DNA of 64,000 bases from Bathynomus jamesi. Taxonomy: Eukaryota > Arthropoda > Malacostraca > Isopoda > Cirolanidae. The stretch lies in assembly GCA_023014485.1 (NCBI GenBank), contig JAJOZX010009438.1, positions 1 to 64,000 on the forward strand, in the 5' to 3' direction. Made by a program: the position numbers and the translations under genes. This document shows, piece after piece, positions 9,968 through 20,980 of the stretch (the first letter of the stretch is position 1; each line of letters starts with the position of its first letter). The notes under the pieces were generated by a model. The model worked only from the letters and a program-made list of their open reading frames with translations. It ran no database searches and was not told the DNA's origin.

Positions 9968-9973
9968 AATAAA
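9968..9973 (+). promoter_or_regulatory. Polyadenylation signal of P450 copy A
   Basis: AATAAA lies 52 bp after the stop codon, the expected place for a short 3' UTR. The same signal is at 56398-56403 in the distal copy. Confidence 0.7.
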
Positions 9974-10091
9974 GTCATAGATGGACGGACTATATGTATG
10001 TATGTATGTATGTATGATGATGAACAATATATAGAGTAATGGATGGACGGACTATGTAGGTATGTGTGTATGAATAATAGATTTTTGGGTT

Positions 10092-10572
10092 AATATTCCG
10101 CTGAACTCAAACCAACACCTCAACATGACAACATAATATTTTGAATCGTTACGAAAGATAACGTAAAAAACTATGTTTCATATAGTGTGCAAATGATTAT
10201 AAAGCAATAAATAATATAAAACTTAGGTCAACGTACATTACGAACAAAAAGAGTCCTTTTGTTCATATATACGTATTTCCTAGATGTGGTTATGTCCGGT
10301 TAGGTTAGGGTTAGAGAGTTGGTTACGTGTGTTTAGGTTACGTTGTGCCCTCACCAGTCAATAATTTTCTGATTAATTTTGATGTAGTTTGAGGGACTTT
10401 GACCTTCATTTCGTTTCTAAATTTGCGATTCTTCAAATACGAAAACTGAAACTATCTCGGAAACCGCTCCTTTGTACAAGAAACGGATGTCACATTTTTT
10501 GAAAGCAGAGCAAAATTTATCAAAAAAATATCTTCTGGTCATTAATTGCTGGTTTGAGTTCAGCGGAATATT
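10092..10572. mobile_element. Non-autonomous DNA element with 23-bp perfect inverted repeats (copy A)
   Basis: It starts AATATTCCGCTGAACTCAAA and ends with the complement (TTTGAGTTCAGCGGAATATT). It is 481 bp long with no coding frame and includes GGTTAGGTTAGGGTTAG near 10295. The target duplication is unclear. It lies in the P450 3' flank and is present in both copies. Confidence 0.75.
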
Positions 10573-12340
10573 TACCAATTTTTGTAATATATGATATCTA
10601 AGATTGCACTATACAAAATCATACCGTTTTGTGCAAAAGGGGTAAAAAAATGACAATAGAATACTTACAAATATCAAATTCAACATAAATAACGCATTTT
10701 GTGCGGTGTCAGTTACTATATATATATAAATTTTCTTTTGAATTGTTAATTAGACTGTGAGCGAGCTTCAATTCTACGTTATCAGATTTTATGGCTTATT
10801 CAGAATTGTGACACCTTAATCAGGTTTGGTATACCTCAACTGTTTAATTGTGCTACCAGAAGGGTAGCATTTAAAGTTGCTCTGTATGCATTCCTTTTCA
10901 GTTAGCATTCCATAATGCTGTCTTTTCACCGTTTGTGTACTCCTTTTTCCTTATCACTGCGAGTGTCTGTCATGATGACAGATTTTAAATGAGTGGTACT
11001 GTAGGTTCGTCGTACTGAATTAATTTGAACGATACGTTACTTCATAATATACTTAAGGTGGCGCCTCGGGAAAGAAGAGCAGCTGCCTTTTATTAATTAA
11101 CTTTTTCATATTTCTTTCCCATTTGTTTATAACTCTCCGAAACCCTATATCTAAGATTATATATACACAGCGTATAGCAATATACCAATGTGTAACATAT
11201 TTTCCCATCATTTTTGTGCTTCATCCAGCCAAATGAATATACATACTCGCCACCTTGCGGATGGAGCGAGAACTTAGTTTTGCACTCGCATGATTTAGAA
11301 GTATATTTGAATATTATCCCATTAATCTTTAAAGATACGTATAAGTCTATATGCTTAATTTATTAATTGATCGTATATTTCATAACATATTAAACTGTAT
11401 AACAATAAATATTAATACTCATGACGTTTTTTCGTGGGCAATTTAGTTCTCCTTCCTTAGTTTTCCTATCAACACAGCTTTTATTTCGCTCATGAATGAA
11501 AAGAAACTTAAATAAATTCCTGTACAAAAAATTTTGAGCGAGTGAGTGTCCTGCTTACTTTAGTTCCACGAGGAGCTAACATTTTGAATGTAACTTCACA
11601 AATTATTGACTCAACATCTTTGAATGCGAAGCTTCAAATGTTGATAGTTGCGTTATTTTGTAAATTTGGTTCCTTAATTTCATAAAATTGCGGAGGGACT
11701 CTCTGTATGTGTGTGTGTGTGTATCTGTATATTATAGGCTTTGATCTTATGCTGTCATATTTTGCTTTTTGGTTTTAGCTTTTTCTGCGTCTTACCACAA
11801 CATTCAGAACATTAAAACCTTTACGTCTTTTCATATAAAAAAGAAAGCTTCACTTTTTCAATGAAAATTTAAAGGATAATTTTAGATTCCAAATAAATTC
11901 TTGGGTAACAATGTAAAAATTGCATTACTAGTAAAATGTAGCCAAATTATATATATCATTATATTGTTCATACAAAGATTAAAAGCAAAAATATTTTTTC
12001 TTAATTTTTTATAAGACATTAAATGTCCATATATTTCTGTCCTTTATTTATATATTTTCATGAACTAAGCAGACTGAAAATATATGGACACATGCAAAGT
12101 AAAATTGAAAAAGTTTTCATTTGTTAGAATTTAATTAATAACATTATGACGAGAAAATATTATTTTTACTATCAACAATGAAATTAATTGTTAATTTCGA
12201 TTATTTATCCAATTCTCCGAAGAGTGACAGCTGAAATAATGTTTTGTGTCACTCGTGAAAACTTCGAAAAGTAACTTTGTATTACAATTTTTCCTATCTT
12301 CCATCTGTGTTTTAATTAGCATGGAATAATAAGCAAAAAC
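10573..12340. other. Intergenic sequence downstream of P450 copy A
   Basis: About 1.8 kb with no supported gene. Small features seen are a (TG)n near 11707 and an inverted pair ATGTCCATATATTT / AAATATATGGACA at about 12022-12091. The sequence is conserved with the distal copy only because of the duplication. Confidence 0.6.
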
Positions 12341-12349
12341 AAGTAATGA

Positions 12350-13380
12350 TAAACGCTATGCTTCTGATTCAGAAATCAGTTGGAGTTCAGCTGAGATACG
12401 TTATGACGGTCGAGAAGAGATAGAATGCCAACCTTCTCCGAAGAATTCGGGGAAATTTGTTGATATATCTGAGTAAAATTAACAATAAAAAGAAAAAGGT
12501 GAAGATGATGTTGGTTCTAGCGCCCCTTCGGTTAAGGTTTTCGTCTCAAAATTAAAGAATAATGCCTCTATTAGTGTCCCCGCGCAAAAGGATGTGCAGT
12601 CATCCTTCGTTAGAAAATGCAGAAGGCGCAAAACAAAAAGACAACACAGACTCTAAAATATTTTTCATCGTTAAGGTAAATCAACTTTGTCTTTCGAACA
12701 TATTACATCAAATGTAGAATTAGTGGAAAAACAAGACAAGAACCAGAGTTAGGCCTCAATTCGAAAATAGAAACTAGGCTTTCGAGACAAAATAAGGAAA
12801 ATGAAACGAGACAAAAAGCTTGTCAAAGACCATGTTAAAATAATAGAAGACCTTTCAATGCCTGAAAAGGACGAACTAGAGTAAGACGATTTATATCATA
12901 CCGAATTTGGAGAACATTCTGGAAGCTGTTATCTTGTAATCTTTTTTATCATGATAACAGGCGTTATTCTTTCCGTTACAGTTGGCGTTGCAGCGTTGGT
13001 AAGTAAATTTACGGACACTAGCGTTGGAGGTTCTCCGTTTGTTGAAAATCGTTTTGAGGATACTCAGAGTAAAATAAATGTAGGCTTAGAAAAAAGATTT
13101 CAGCAACTAGTTAATCACCAGATTTCCAAACTGCCAAAGTTTTAACGCAGAAGGAAAAATACAGTCGCTCTTTCATTTGCGTAAAACAACAAAACAGTGG
13201 AAATTAGCAAGAATATAAATAAGTTTAAAAGAAGGCAAAAAGTACACTTAAAAGGTCGATTTAAAAGACAATCGCCTGAACGAAAACCGAAACTGAAAAA
13301 TTCTTTAACCAAATTATTTAAAACGATAAATTCTTAAAATAAGTCGTTAAAACAAAGGAAAAAGAAACTATGACGGACAA
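12350..13380 (+). pseudogene. Unrecognised degenerate coding remnant with one membrane segment (copy A)
   Basis: Adjacent plus-strand frames read as old protein code broken by stops and indels. In order: a Ser/Asp-rich piece (SDSEISWSSAEIRYDGREE), a piece with SSAPSVKVFVSKLKNNAS, a charged piece (KLVKDHVKIIEDLSMPEKDE) ending in TAA, then in the same frame a hydrophobic stretch near 12925-13005 (CYLVIFFIMITGVILSVTVG) and a tail ending HQISKLPKF at 13145. A lysine-rich piece follows (RRQKVHLKGRFKRQSPERKP). The distal copy keeps longer open pieces. I do not recognise the family. It could be a decayed single-pass membrane protein or a gene captured by a mobile element. Confidence 0.35.
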
Positions 13381-13980
13381 TTTTGGAAATACGAAAAATC
13401 AGTTCTTTCTCTTGCTGAAGAAATAATCACAAGTAGTATAATGTACCCAATAATCGTCCTACTGTTTTTATCTGAAAATATTAACCGAAAGCTAATCGAG
13501 AAGAGTCAGTTTTGGAAGCCATTGCCTTTAGCTATTTCTAAACATCGCCAGATGCAGATGCGCTTCGTTTCCATCAATTTACGATACGACTGCGCGTAAT
13601 TTCGGTGCTTCATGAGACCGATTTTATATTTAGTAAAGCGTATCTAAAGAACATTAAAATCACCTTCAAATAACTTTAATTCGTAAACATAATCTACTGT
13701 AAGATTCATTAGCATATGCAAAACCGATAATCAATCGCAACGAGAATTTGTCTGGCTATTAGCCTATCTGTTCATGAGAAAAAATTTGATTTAATGCCAA
13801 TTATATTTATAAGATATGAATATTATTTCCATAAGAAAGAAAAGAATCTTTTTTAACACCAACTTTAATCATCTTCAATTATTTGATGACTAATTCAACC
13901 AGATTAATTCCTACGAAAATTACACTGTAATCATGGTATTTTCTTTCTTTCTGGTAATAAATTTATAAATGATTGAAGTT

Positions 13981-13984
<4 letters not shown>

Positions 13985-14032
<48 letters not shown>
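13985..14032. repeat. (GA)n microsatellite
   Basis: About 24 GA units; a shorter array is at the matching place near 60414. Confidence 0.95.
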
Positions 14033-14034
<2 letters not shown>

Positions 14035-14312
14035 TTTATTTTTGCAAACAGTTCATGCAGGTATCATTTGTCATTACAATTAAGGTCGTATTCTTATTTA
14101 TCAGTATTATGTATTTCAGGAATAAAATATCACGTGGAAATGGACCTAATGGGTTATTACCAATGCCAGTAACAGTAGTTATACATCTACTTCTATTCTT
14201 GCTGTCAGTAATTTATATAATTTCCAGGTGCTCGATGTGGCTCTGAAACTGATATCGTTCTTGGAATAGCCTCGAAGAAGGAGCACAGCAATGAAAGAAA
14301 GTTTAGATAAAG

Positions 14313-14503
14313 GATGATAATAATAATAATAATAATTAGCTAGAGAGGCCAGAAACTGCCACACCGCATAGGCCAACTAATGCGGCCTATTGTCCTAACT
14401 CCTGGATTATTATACCGGCACCATCGGAAGTCGAACTCCAGACTTCAGTGTCTTCATTTCGCTTATAGAGAAACGGTGTTACCAACTTTTGCTACGGGTG
14501 CTG
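14313..14503 (-). mobile_element. tRNA-derived SINE (copy A)
   Basis: On the minus strand the head has an A box (TAGCAAAAGTTGG) and a B box (GAGTTCGACTTCC) in a tRNA-like fold that starts GCACCC and closes GGTGC. A body without coding and an (ATT)n tail (14318-14335) follow. Flanks repeat imperfectly: TTAGATAAAGGATG at 14303 and TTAGATAAGGAATG at 14504, a target duplication of LINE-type retroposition. Promoter boxes, tail and duplication together identify a SINE rather than a tRNA gene. Confidence 0.8.
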
Positions 14504-14928
14504 GATTAGATAAGGAATGGATGGATATATTGACGAGTTGATTCATGAAAATAGAGTAACGAGTAAAGTTTCACGTTGAAAAGTTACTCTTAACGCGATG
14601 AACCATCCCACAGAGTAGTGTTATAGCTGTATAAAAGTATGTAGATAGTTAACTTAGCAAAGAACAGCCAATGTAACATCAAGAAAGAGAACACTTTATA
14701 AATTATTATATATATATATATATATATATGTTCGTAATTGTGTATTGTGCATGTCCTCCGTGGTGGCGGAGAGGACCTACAATTTTACGTGGGTTCCGAA
14801 CCACAAAGCCTTACTTTTACTACCTTAACCTATACCCAATCTATCAACATATGTGTCTAATCGATTTTTAAACATGTTTATAGACGTGCTGCTAATTACT
14901 TCTACCGCCAAACTATTCCAGCTATTTA

Positions 14929-16410
14929 CTATACTATGCGTAAAAAAGTTTTTTTGGCAACTGCTGTCTCGAACCTTCTATTTGTCAAATTACACCCGTT
15001 ATTTCTAGTCCTATTATATTGAGATATTTCGAAAAAGCTATCTCTATCTACGTTATCGAACCCATTCATAATTTTAAAAACCTGGATTAGATCAACCCTT
15101 AGCCTCCTAGTCTCGAGTGTAGTAAATTTTAACTCCTTAAGCCTATCCTCGTACGACTTCGACCTAAGCGACGGAATCGTCTTAGTTGCTCGTCTTTGAA
15201 CTCTCTCGATTTTGTCTCTATCTTTTCGCATATGCAGATTCCAAAATTGGATCGCGTACTCCAAATGGGGTCTAACTAATGATTTATAAAGAGGAACAAT
15301 AATATCGCGCGATTTGTGCTCAAAATTCGGAGCTATAAAACCTAGCACTTTGTTCGCTTTATTGACCGCTGCTGTACTTTGTTTCGCCACTTTTAAATCA
15401 CCAGTGACTATAACTCCTAAATCTTTTTCGTGCTCTACGCTTGCTAACTCCTTCCCTGACATACTATACACAAAATTACCGTTACGCGAACCTATCTGTA
15501 AAATTTTGCACTTATCGACGTTAAATCTCATTTGCCATGTGACTGACCAATCAACGATTTTATTCAGATCTTCCTGGATTTTACCTCTATCTTTGTCATT
15601 AATCGCCCAACCACCCAACTTCGTGTCATCCGCAAACTTTGAAACCGTACTGAGTAGGCCGACATCTAAATCGTTAATATATATAAGAAAAAGGAAGGGG
15701 CCTAATACAGAACCCTGAGGAACGCCGCTCGCTACATTAGCCCAACGCGACTCCGCTCCATCAACGACCACCCTCTGTTTCCTACCTCGCAACCACTCTG
15801 CTATCCAATTTATTACTACACCCTGATTCCACGAGTCTTAGTGTTTTTTCAATGAGTCTTTTGTGCGGTACAGTGTCAAACGCTTTTTGAAAATCTAAAT
15901 ACACTACATCAACCGCCCGATGGCTATCGTAAACTTCAACCATGCTTTGAAAAAATTCTAAAAGATTAGTTAAGCAAGGTTTGTTTCACCTAAAACCGCG
16001 CTGCGTATTTCTAACCAAGTTATGTAATTCCAGGTGTTCGACTATACGATCCCTAATTATTGATTCCAGTAGCTTACCTACAACAAACGTTAAACTGAAT
16101 GGCCTATAATTTCCTGCCCCACCTTTATCACCTTTCTTAAAAATAGGTGTTACATTTGCTAACTTGAAATTATCTGGTACGCACCCTTCAGAAATAGACA
16201 CATTAAAAATCTTTGTTAGCGGCACAACAATGCTTTTTTTTAATTCTTTTAGTTGTATGGGATTTATGTAATCCAGCCCCGGTGATTTACGCTTTTTCAT
16301 TTTATCATTATAGCGCATTACCTCCCTTTCACTAACCACAATATTATCTAAAGTATTACCAATATCAAAAGGTATTATGTCTATGACCGTAGGGATATTC
16401 GTTACATCTA
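14929..16410 (-). pseudogene. CR1 ORF2, reverse transcriptase part (copy A)
   Basis: Two frames, 16410-15986 then 15792-14929, carry the RT in order: SPGLDYINPIQLKEL, LANVTPIFKKGDKGGAGNYR, LESIIRDRIVEHL, then VVVDGAE...WANVASGVPQGSVLGPFLF, KFADDTKLGG with the catalytic Asp pair, FNVDKCKILQIG and EKDLGVIV. A frame break between 15800 and 15985 removes the DF.KAFD region from one continuous frame; stops and indels make it non-functional. The tail EISQYNRTRNNGCNL is typical of CR1 C-termini. The homologous copy at 61299-62578 is broken at other places. Confidence 0.85.
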
Positions 16411-17142
16411 CAGGGTGTCCCATAAGTTCGGCATCATAGGAGAAATTCATATTTTTCTATTTGTATAAACCATAATTCATATTTTTCTTATGCTCGGGAT
16501 GCCAATTTCCCGTCCACCATTCTGTTCAGTGACGAGGCTGTTTTTTATGGAAATGGTGAGGTAAATCGACAGAACACCCGCTACTGGTCTCTCGGGTGAT
16601 GGTATGGTGTGGCATTTGGAAGGATCGCATCATAGGCCCCTTCTTTTTCGATGAACATGTCACTGGAGGCATCTACCTACGTATGCTCAAGGAAGAAGCA
16701 TTTCCCAGTGTCTTGAACGAAGAACGAAATTTCCCAACATGGTTCCAGCAAGACGGCGCTCCTGCACATTACAATACCCAAGTAAGGGAATACCTGTACC
16801 AACAATTCCCTGGTCATTGGATAGGACGTCGAGGGCCTGTGGAATGGCCAGCTAGAAACCCGGATCTCACGCCACTAAATTTTTGTCTCTGGGGCCACTT
16901 GAAAGCGCTGGTATACGCAGAGAAAATTAGGAGTGTTGAACATTTGCGGCAGCGCATTATTGGGGCATGTAACACCATTACTCCTGACATCATTCACCGT
17001 GTGCTTGCTGACTGGGTATCACGTCTGAATTTGTGTATTGAAAGCAATGGGTGACATATTGAGCACGTTCTGTAAATAAAAGCTTTTGTTTTGCCCTTTT
17101 TTTATTATTTTTCCTATGATGCTGGACTTATGGGACACCCTG
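16411..17142 (+). mobile_element. Mariner-type transposon, internally deleted, inserted in CR1
   Basis: A 732-bp element between TA duplications. It starts CAGGGTGTCCCATAAGTTCG and ends with CATAAGTCC... in complement (CTTATGGGACACCCTG); the 35-bp inverted repeats differ at about three sites. The distal CR1 copy reads straight through the empty site at 62761 (GTTACATCTATAGTAAAAAC), so insertion followed the duplication, or there was precise excision from the other copy. Confidence 0.95.
16510..17054 (+). pseudogene. Mariner-type transposase, N-terminal deletion
   Basis: The remaining frame starts within the catalytic domain. ILFSDEAVFYGNGE has the first Asp; a TGA at 16599-16601 interrupts, then MVWCGIWKDRIIGPFFFDEH, WFQQDGAPAHYN (second Asp) and GRRGPVEWPARNPDLTPLNF (third Asp) follow in one open frame ending at 17054. 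By my count 36 residues separate the second and third Asp. The DNA-binding N-terminus is absent, so the element would need a transposase supplied in trans. The WFQQDGAPAH...RSPDLTP type is common in arthropods. Confidence 0.85.
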
Positions 17143-17144
17143 TA

Positions 17145-18240
17145 TAGTAAAAACTAACGTAAAAAATTCGTTTAGCAGGGTAGCCATTTGCTTGTTTACA
17201 GGAACTACCTCTCCATTAAATATTTTCAACGGCCTCAAGACACTTTTTACTGGATTCCTATTGTTGACATATTGAAAGAATCGTTTGGGGTTTTCTTCGC
17301 CGTCACGAGTTATAGAGACCTCAAAATCGCGTTTAGATTTTTTTATTATACTTTTCGCTTCACGCCTTAGAGATATGTAGTTGTTTCGTAACCACAAATT
17401 GTCTTTATCGCACTTATGCAGCCTATAAGCCACAACGGCTTGTTGTTTACTTTCGCACGCTTAATCTTGTACGGTGCACATTCCTCATTTATAGCCCTAA
17501 ATACTGTTCCAAACGATTCCCACATTAGTTTTGCGTTGGAGATCCCCATTACGTTTTCCCAATTGACGTGTGACAATTCATTTCGAAATTTACAAAAGTC
17601 TGCGTGCTGGAAGTTAGGAATTTTAGTCGAGTTAGCTGGTTTCGAGTGATTTACTGAGAGGACAAACTCTACCATATTATGATCGCTATTGCTTAACAGT
17701 TCTATTACTTGAAGTGATTAGCCTATCATCCGTAGTTATTACTAAATCTAAAATTCTGTCCAACCTCATAGGTTCCCCAACCTTTTGAATAAGATAGCTA
17801 TCCTCGAGAAAATTAATGAAACGATTACCTTCCGCGTCTCCCTGCATTATATCGTAATCCACGTTGGCGCAATTAAAGTCACCCATAACTAAGGTCTGCT
17901 CACTACCTATTATTCCCTTAAGTTCACGATATAACGCTTCGTCCGTATCAGCTGTTTGATTAGGAAGCCTATATATAACCGCAACAACAAGTTTGAAATC
18001 GTTCAATTTAAGTTCTGCTATAGTCGAATCTTTCGGTTCTGGAATTGTGTGCTTTACTTCTATAACTTTCGCAATATCATCTTTGATATACAACATAACA
18101 CCGCCTCCTTGCCTACCTATTCTGTTTTTAACAAAAAGTCTATAAACTCTAATTTGATACTCCCCTACAAAGTCACGTGTTTCAGTGCTAAGCCACGATT
18201 CATTTATCGCAATTAAATCATAGTCTTTACGAGCAATTAA
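17145..18240 (-). pseudogene. CR1 ORF2, endonuclease part (copy A)
   Basis: Minus-strand frames in order: GGGVMLYIKDD-type motif near 18110-18070, VVAVIYRLPNQTADTDEA, LVMGDFNCANVDYDIMQG (catalytic GDFN), ILDLVITTDD, a frame break near 17690, NHSKPANSTKIPNF, and the linker before the RT (RRFFQYVNN). The SDHNMV step is only in the distal copy, where a few extra bases keep the frame. The endonuclease nicks target DNA in target-primed reverse transcription. Several frameshifts here make it inactive. Confidence 0.8.
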
Positions 18241-18640
18241 AGAAAAAAAATTCGTTTATTTTATTTCGTAGCCTACGAGCGTTTAAGGATAGAACCTTCA
18301 AATTGTTTGTAACTGCGATACCTTCGCGCGAGGAAGGGAATTTTAAGGAAATTACACCGGGACCGTTCGAATTACGGCAGCCTGAAAAGAAGAAACAGTA
18401 TTATGAAATAGTCTTCCTAAACGCGCAGCTCCAACGTCATTAAGGTGAAGTCCATCTCCGAGGAACAAGTCCCTCCTGCCGTAGAAACTGTTCCAAAATT
18501 CGAAGTAGTATACCTGTTAAAACAATCTTATTAGTTTTTCATTTAGTCGCTCTAGTAAATTCCTGCACTTAGCCAGCAGCTCTTTCGATCTAGAATTTAG
18601 AACGTTATTACTACCGACGTGAATAACATACACTGTGTCC

Positions 18641-19213
18641 TCAGAGGTTCCGTCTGTAAAAAAAATCAACACTATTAGTTATATCCTCCACTCTTGCACC
18701 ATGGTAGCAGTAAGGGCGCCTACGACGGGGACTCCTCCCGCAGAATTCCTCGAGTTGCCCTCGAACAATGGAATCACCAACGAGTCGTATTTCAGGTTCA
18801 TCTACGTTTTTGAAGCCTAAAACAGAAAACTTATTGTTCGTTAATACCGGTAGACAAGTCTTAGGTTGTCTCAATGGGGCACCATTACGCACTTGCACGA
18901 AGGGTCAGGAACTAGGGGAAGAGAGAGGGCTATTAGTATTATTTATATTATTAGTAGAAACTGAGGTAGGAGGTGCCGTGACTGAAGAAAAACTCCTTTC
19001 AGAAGGCCCATGGGATTCTAACTTTACCGTCAGGAGCACCACCCTTTCTTCAAGCTTCACTCTGGCCTTCCGCTCACGCTCTAGCTCGTTCCTCAGCAAT
19101 TCCATGTTTGAGCACCACCTGCAAACTAACTGATCATTATTATTAGCCAAAATAAACGCGTAAGCGTCAAACTTTCCTTTACAGCGACTGCAAGTACTTG
19201 ACGGGGGTGCCAT
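18641..19213 (-). pseudogene. CR1 ORF1: zinc-ribbon, coiled-coil and SGNH esterase
   Basis: The frame from ATG 19213 begins MAPPSSTCSRCKGKFDA with a second Cys pair (CRWC), a four-Cys zinc ribbon, followed by a charged coil (ELERERKARVKLEERV) and a Ser/Asn-rich linker. A second frame (18898-18641) continues as NVDEPEIRLVGDSIVRGQ and YCYHGARVEDIT, the GDS and following blocks of the SGNH hydrolase domain known in CR1 ORF1 proteins. The frame is broken between the two parts and again before the later esterase blocks. The protein would bind element RNA and perhaps membranes or lipids. Confidence 0.8.
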
Positions 19214-19240
19214 GCTATTAACTAATTAAAAAACGAGCGT

Positions 19241-19911
19241 TTGGAAATTAATATCGAGTTAATAATAGCAATCTAATAACGACGTACGTCTCGTAGAATA
19301 AGTAAGGAGAAATTAATAAATAAAACGTAGGTCTGCCGCGTGCTTATTGTGACGTCACCTGCGCAAACCCGCAAAAATGTTCTTCAAACGCAGAAACAGG
19401 TTCCTGTAACCCAAATTTATATTTAATGAATATATACTTAATTAAGCTACCGACGAAGGTTCTGGAAAAGAAAAAGTATTAATAAAGATGGATAAAAAAA
19501 AAGAAAAGAAAAGCTTATCTGTCCACAATTCGGCCAACTTTTTTCCCTTCTTCCATTTTTTTCCCTCAAGGACGGTGACCACACCCTACCTGATGATCTT
19601 CAACAAAGCAAAATTAACCTTATTAGACCACGTTTTGGAATTTTACCCTCTCGAAGGAAAACAAACAAGTCAATCAACGTGCACTCGCCTTGGTTTAACC
19701 AAAAAATAGAATAAATAAAGTCAATAAATAAAATATATTCGTTCATAAATAATTAATAACCAGAGGTAATTTAGTTAAGAAAGCAACAAACACTTATTTT
19801 TTTTAAAGACACTTCGAATAAAATCATTTATTCAACTGGTAACACTGCACACTCAATAAAACACGTCTGTTCACAAGGAAAGACAGATCACTTCTGAGGA
19901 AAGAAAGATCA

Positions 19912-19915
<4 letters not shown>
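19241..19915. other. Possible CR1 5' UTR and flank, no gene
   Basis: No supported gene. The part next to the ORF1 start, including the GC-rich GTGACGTCACCTGCGCAAAC near 19351, may be the CR1 5' UTR. The rest is AT-rich. Confidence 0.4.

Positions 19916-19959
<44 letters not shown>
19916..19959. repeat. (TA)n microsatellite
   Basis: About 22 TA units, followed by ACACAC and a CTTAC repeat where a minus-strand LINE 3' end begins. Confidence 0.95.
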
Positions 19960-19964
<5 letters not shown>

Positions 19965-19966
<2 letters not shown>

Positions 19967-20470
19967 CTTACCTTACCTTACAACCTTACAAAGGTTCCGC
20001 GCGATGATTCCTCATTTCACGAAGGTCAAGCTTGTCGCCCCTCCTCTCGAGTTGGCCTGGTGAAGTAGTGAGTTGGTTTCTTGTGCTCTCCACCTCACAT
20101 AGCCAGGTACGCCCGGCTCATCGGGGATTGTTCTGAGCCAGGCGTCTAGTCTTCTTTTGAAGATATCCACTGCAACTTCTTTCGTGTTTCTTAGGTCTTC
20201 GGGCAGCTGATTAAACAATTTTGGTCCTCTCGCCGCAAAACTATTTTCTTTCAGGGTTAAGGATGTTTCCTGTCTCGCCTTCAATTTGGGAATACGACAT
20301 AGTCTACCGTTTCTACTTTCCACCGTTGTTTGGGGAGTTATAGGGTTCAGAGTAAGATTAGGGACTAGTTTCTGCATTATTTTTCCAAGTGTAATTAATG
20401 GTGTATCTCTCTCTTCTCCTTTCCAGTGAATATAGATCCAGTTCGCGTAACCTTTCCCAGTAATTTAGTT
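19965..20470 (-). pseudogene. LINE 3' fragment (RT C-terminal tail)
   Basis: Minus-strand frame 20377-20012 reads RLCRIPKLKARQETSL, SFAARGPKLFNQLPEDLRNT and RLDAWLRTIPDEPGVPGY, ending QETNSLLHQANSRGG. This is the same tail type as the 993-codon LINE (RGPKLFN.LP, VPDQP) but a different family. The fragment lacks all catalytic parts and its 3' end runs into CTTAC/AC/(TA)n repeats, again without poly(A). Confidence 0.75.
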
Positions 20471-20513
20471 CTTTGTGTATATATATATATAAATATATAT
20501 ATAATTATATATA

Positions 20514-20673
20514 AGCAAAGAACCACAGGGAAAAGGAAAAGGAAACACGAAGTCCGAGCGCTTTCGTGATATATTCACATCTTCAGGGATCTTTCTTGAC
20601 CCTGAAGATGTGAATATATCACGAAAGCTCTCGGACTTCGTGTTTCCTTTTCCTTTTCCCTGTGGTTCATTGC
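20514..20673. repeat. Inverted-repeat element with hammerhead-like core
   Basis: 74-bp arms (20514-20588 and 20600-20673) are almost complementary around an 11-bp loop, between (TA)n arrays. Read from the minus strand the left arm has CTGAAGA (20586-20580), U, a GUG/CAC stem with a 7-nt AAUAUAU loop, GAAA, and the self-complementary AGCGCT (plus 20557-20562), then C. The right arm has the same core on the plus strand with GCGCT changed to GCTCT. The outer arms carry GGAAACAC and a purine-rich block. Core blocks are shared with 34615-34755. Confidence 0.7.
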
Positions 20674-20710
20674 TTATTAAAAAGATCACGTAGTGGTTTG
20701 TGATTTCTTT

Positions 20711-20712
<2 letters not shown>

Positions 20713-20766
<54 letters not shown>
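20713..20766. repeat. (TA)n microsatellite
   Basis: About 27 TA units downstream of the inverted-repeat element. Confidence 0.95.
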
Positions 20767-20768
<2 letters not shown>

Positions 20769-20978
20769 TGAGTTTTTATCACTCTGTTTATCCTCTGGTT
20801 TTATCACTAAAAATTATGAAAGAGGATTTTATTTCATAGTATTAATTCTATACGATCGTAACATGCAGAAAGTAGTGCATCTAACACTTTGTAATCTATT
20901 TTATTTATATAGCATATATTATAGACAATTTTGTGCCTCCCTTTGTGCCTCCCTATTTTCCCTCACCACGATCAGCCA

Positions 20979-20980
<2 letters not shown>

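Larger units (their letters stand above)
1..18439. repeat. Segmental tandem duplication, proximal copy (A)
   Basis: This stretch realigns in direct orientation with 46021-64000, so the unit is about 46 kb. The offset starts at 46020 and then shifts at a few sites: a hAT insertion in the distal copy, an 829-bp gap at 5739-6567, a mariner insertion here at 16411, and differing TA-array lengths. Exons 7 and 10 of the P450 look identical between copies by eye and exon 8 shows one base change, so the duplication is young. Both outer boundaries are beyond the window. Confidence 0.97.
14730..19240 (-). mobile_element. CR1-type LINE with esterase ORF1, copy A, split by a mariner
   Basis: Minus-strand element with ORF1 at 18641-19213, endonuclease at about 17145-18240 and RT at 14929-16410, interrupted at 16411-17142 by a mariner. 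The 3' end adjoins (TA)n at 14706-14729. The distal copy has a further 55 bp at this end, so the proximal 3' end has been trimmed. A zinc-binding, coiled-coil and SGNH-esterase ORF1 marks the CR1 clade. Confidence 0.88.

Noticed and set aside
10290..10345. GGTTAGGTTAGGGTTAG looked like arthropod telomere repeats (TTAGG)n.
   Set aside because: Only three or so units, inside a 481-bp inverted-repeat element that is duplicated at 56522; not a telomere.
13969..14172. Frame with (Glu-Arg)n in the GA array.
   Set aside because: Microsatellite translation only.
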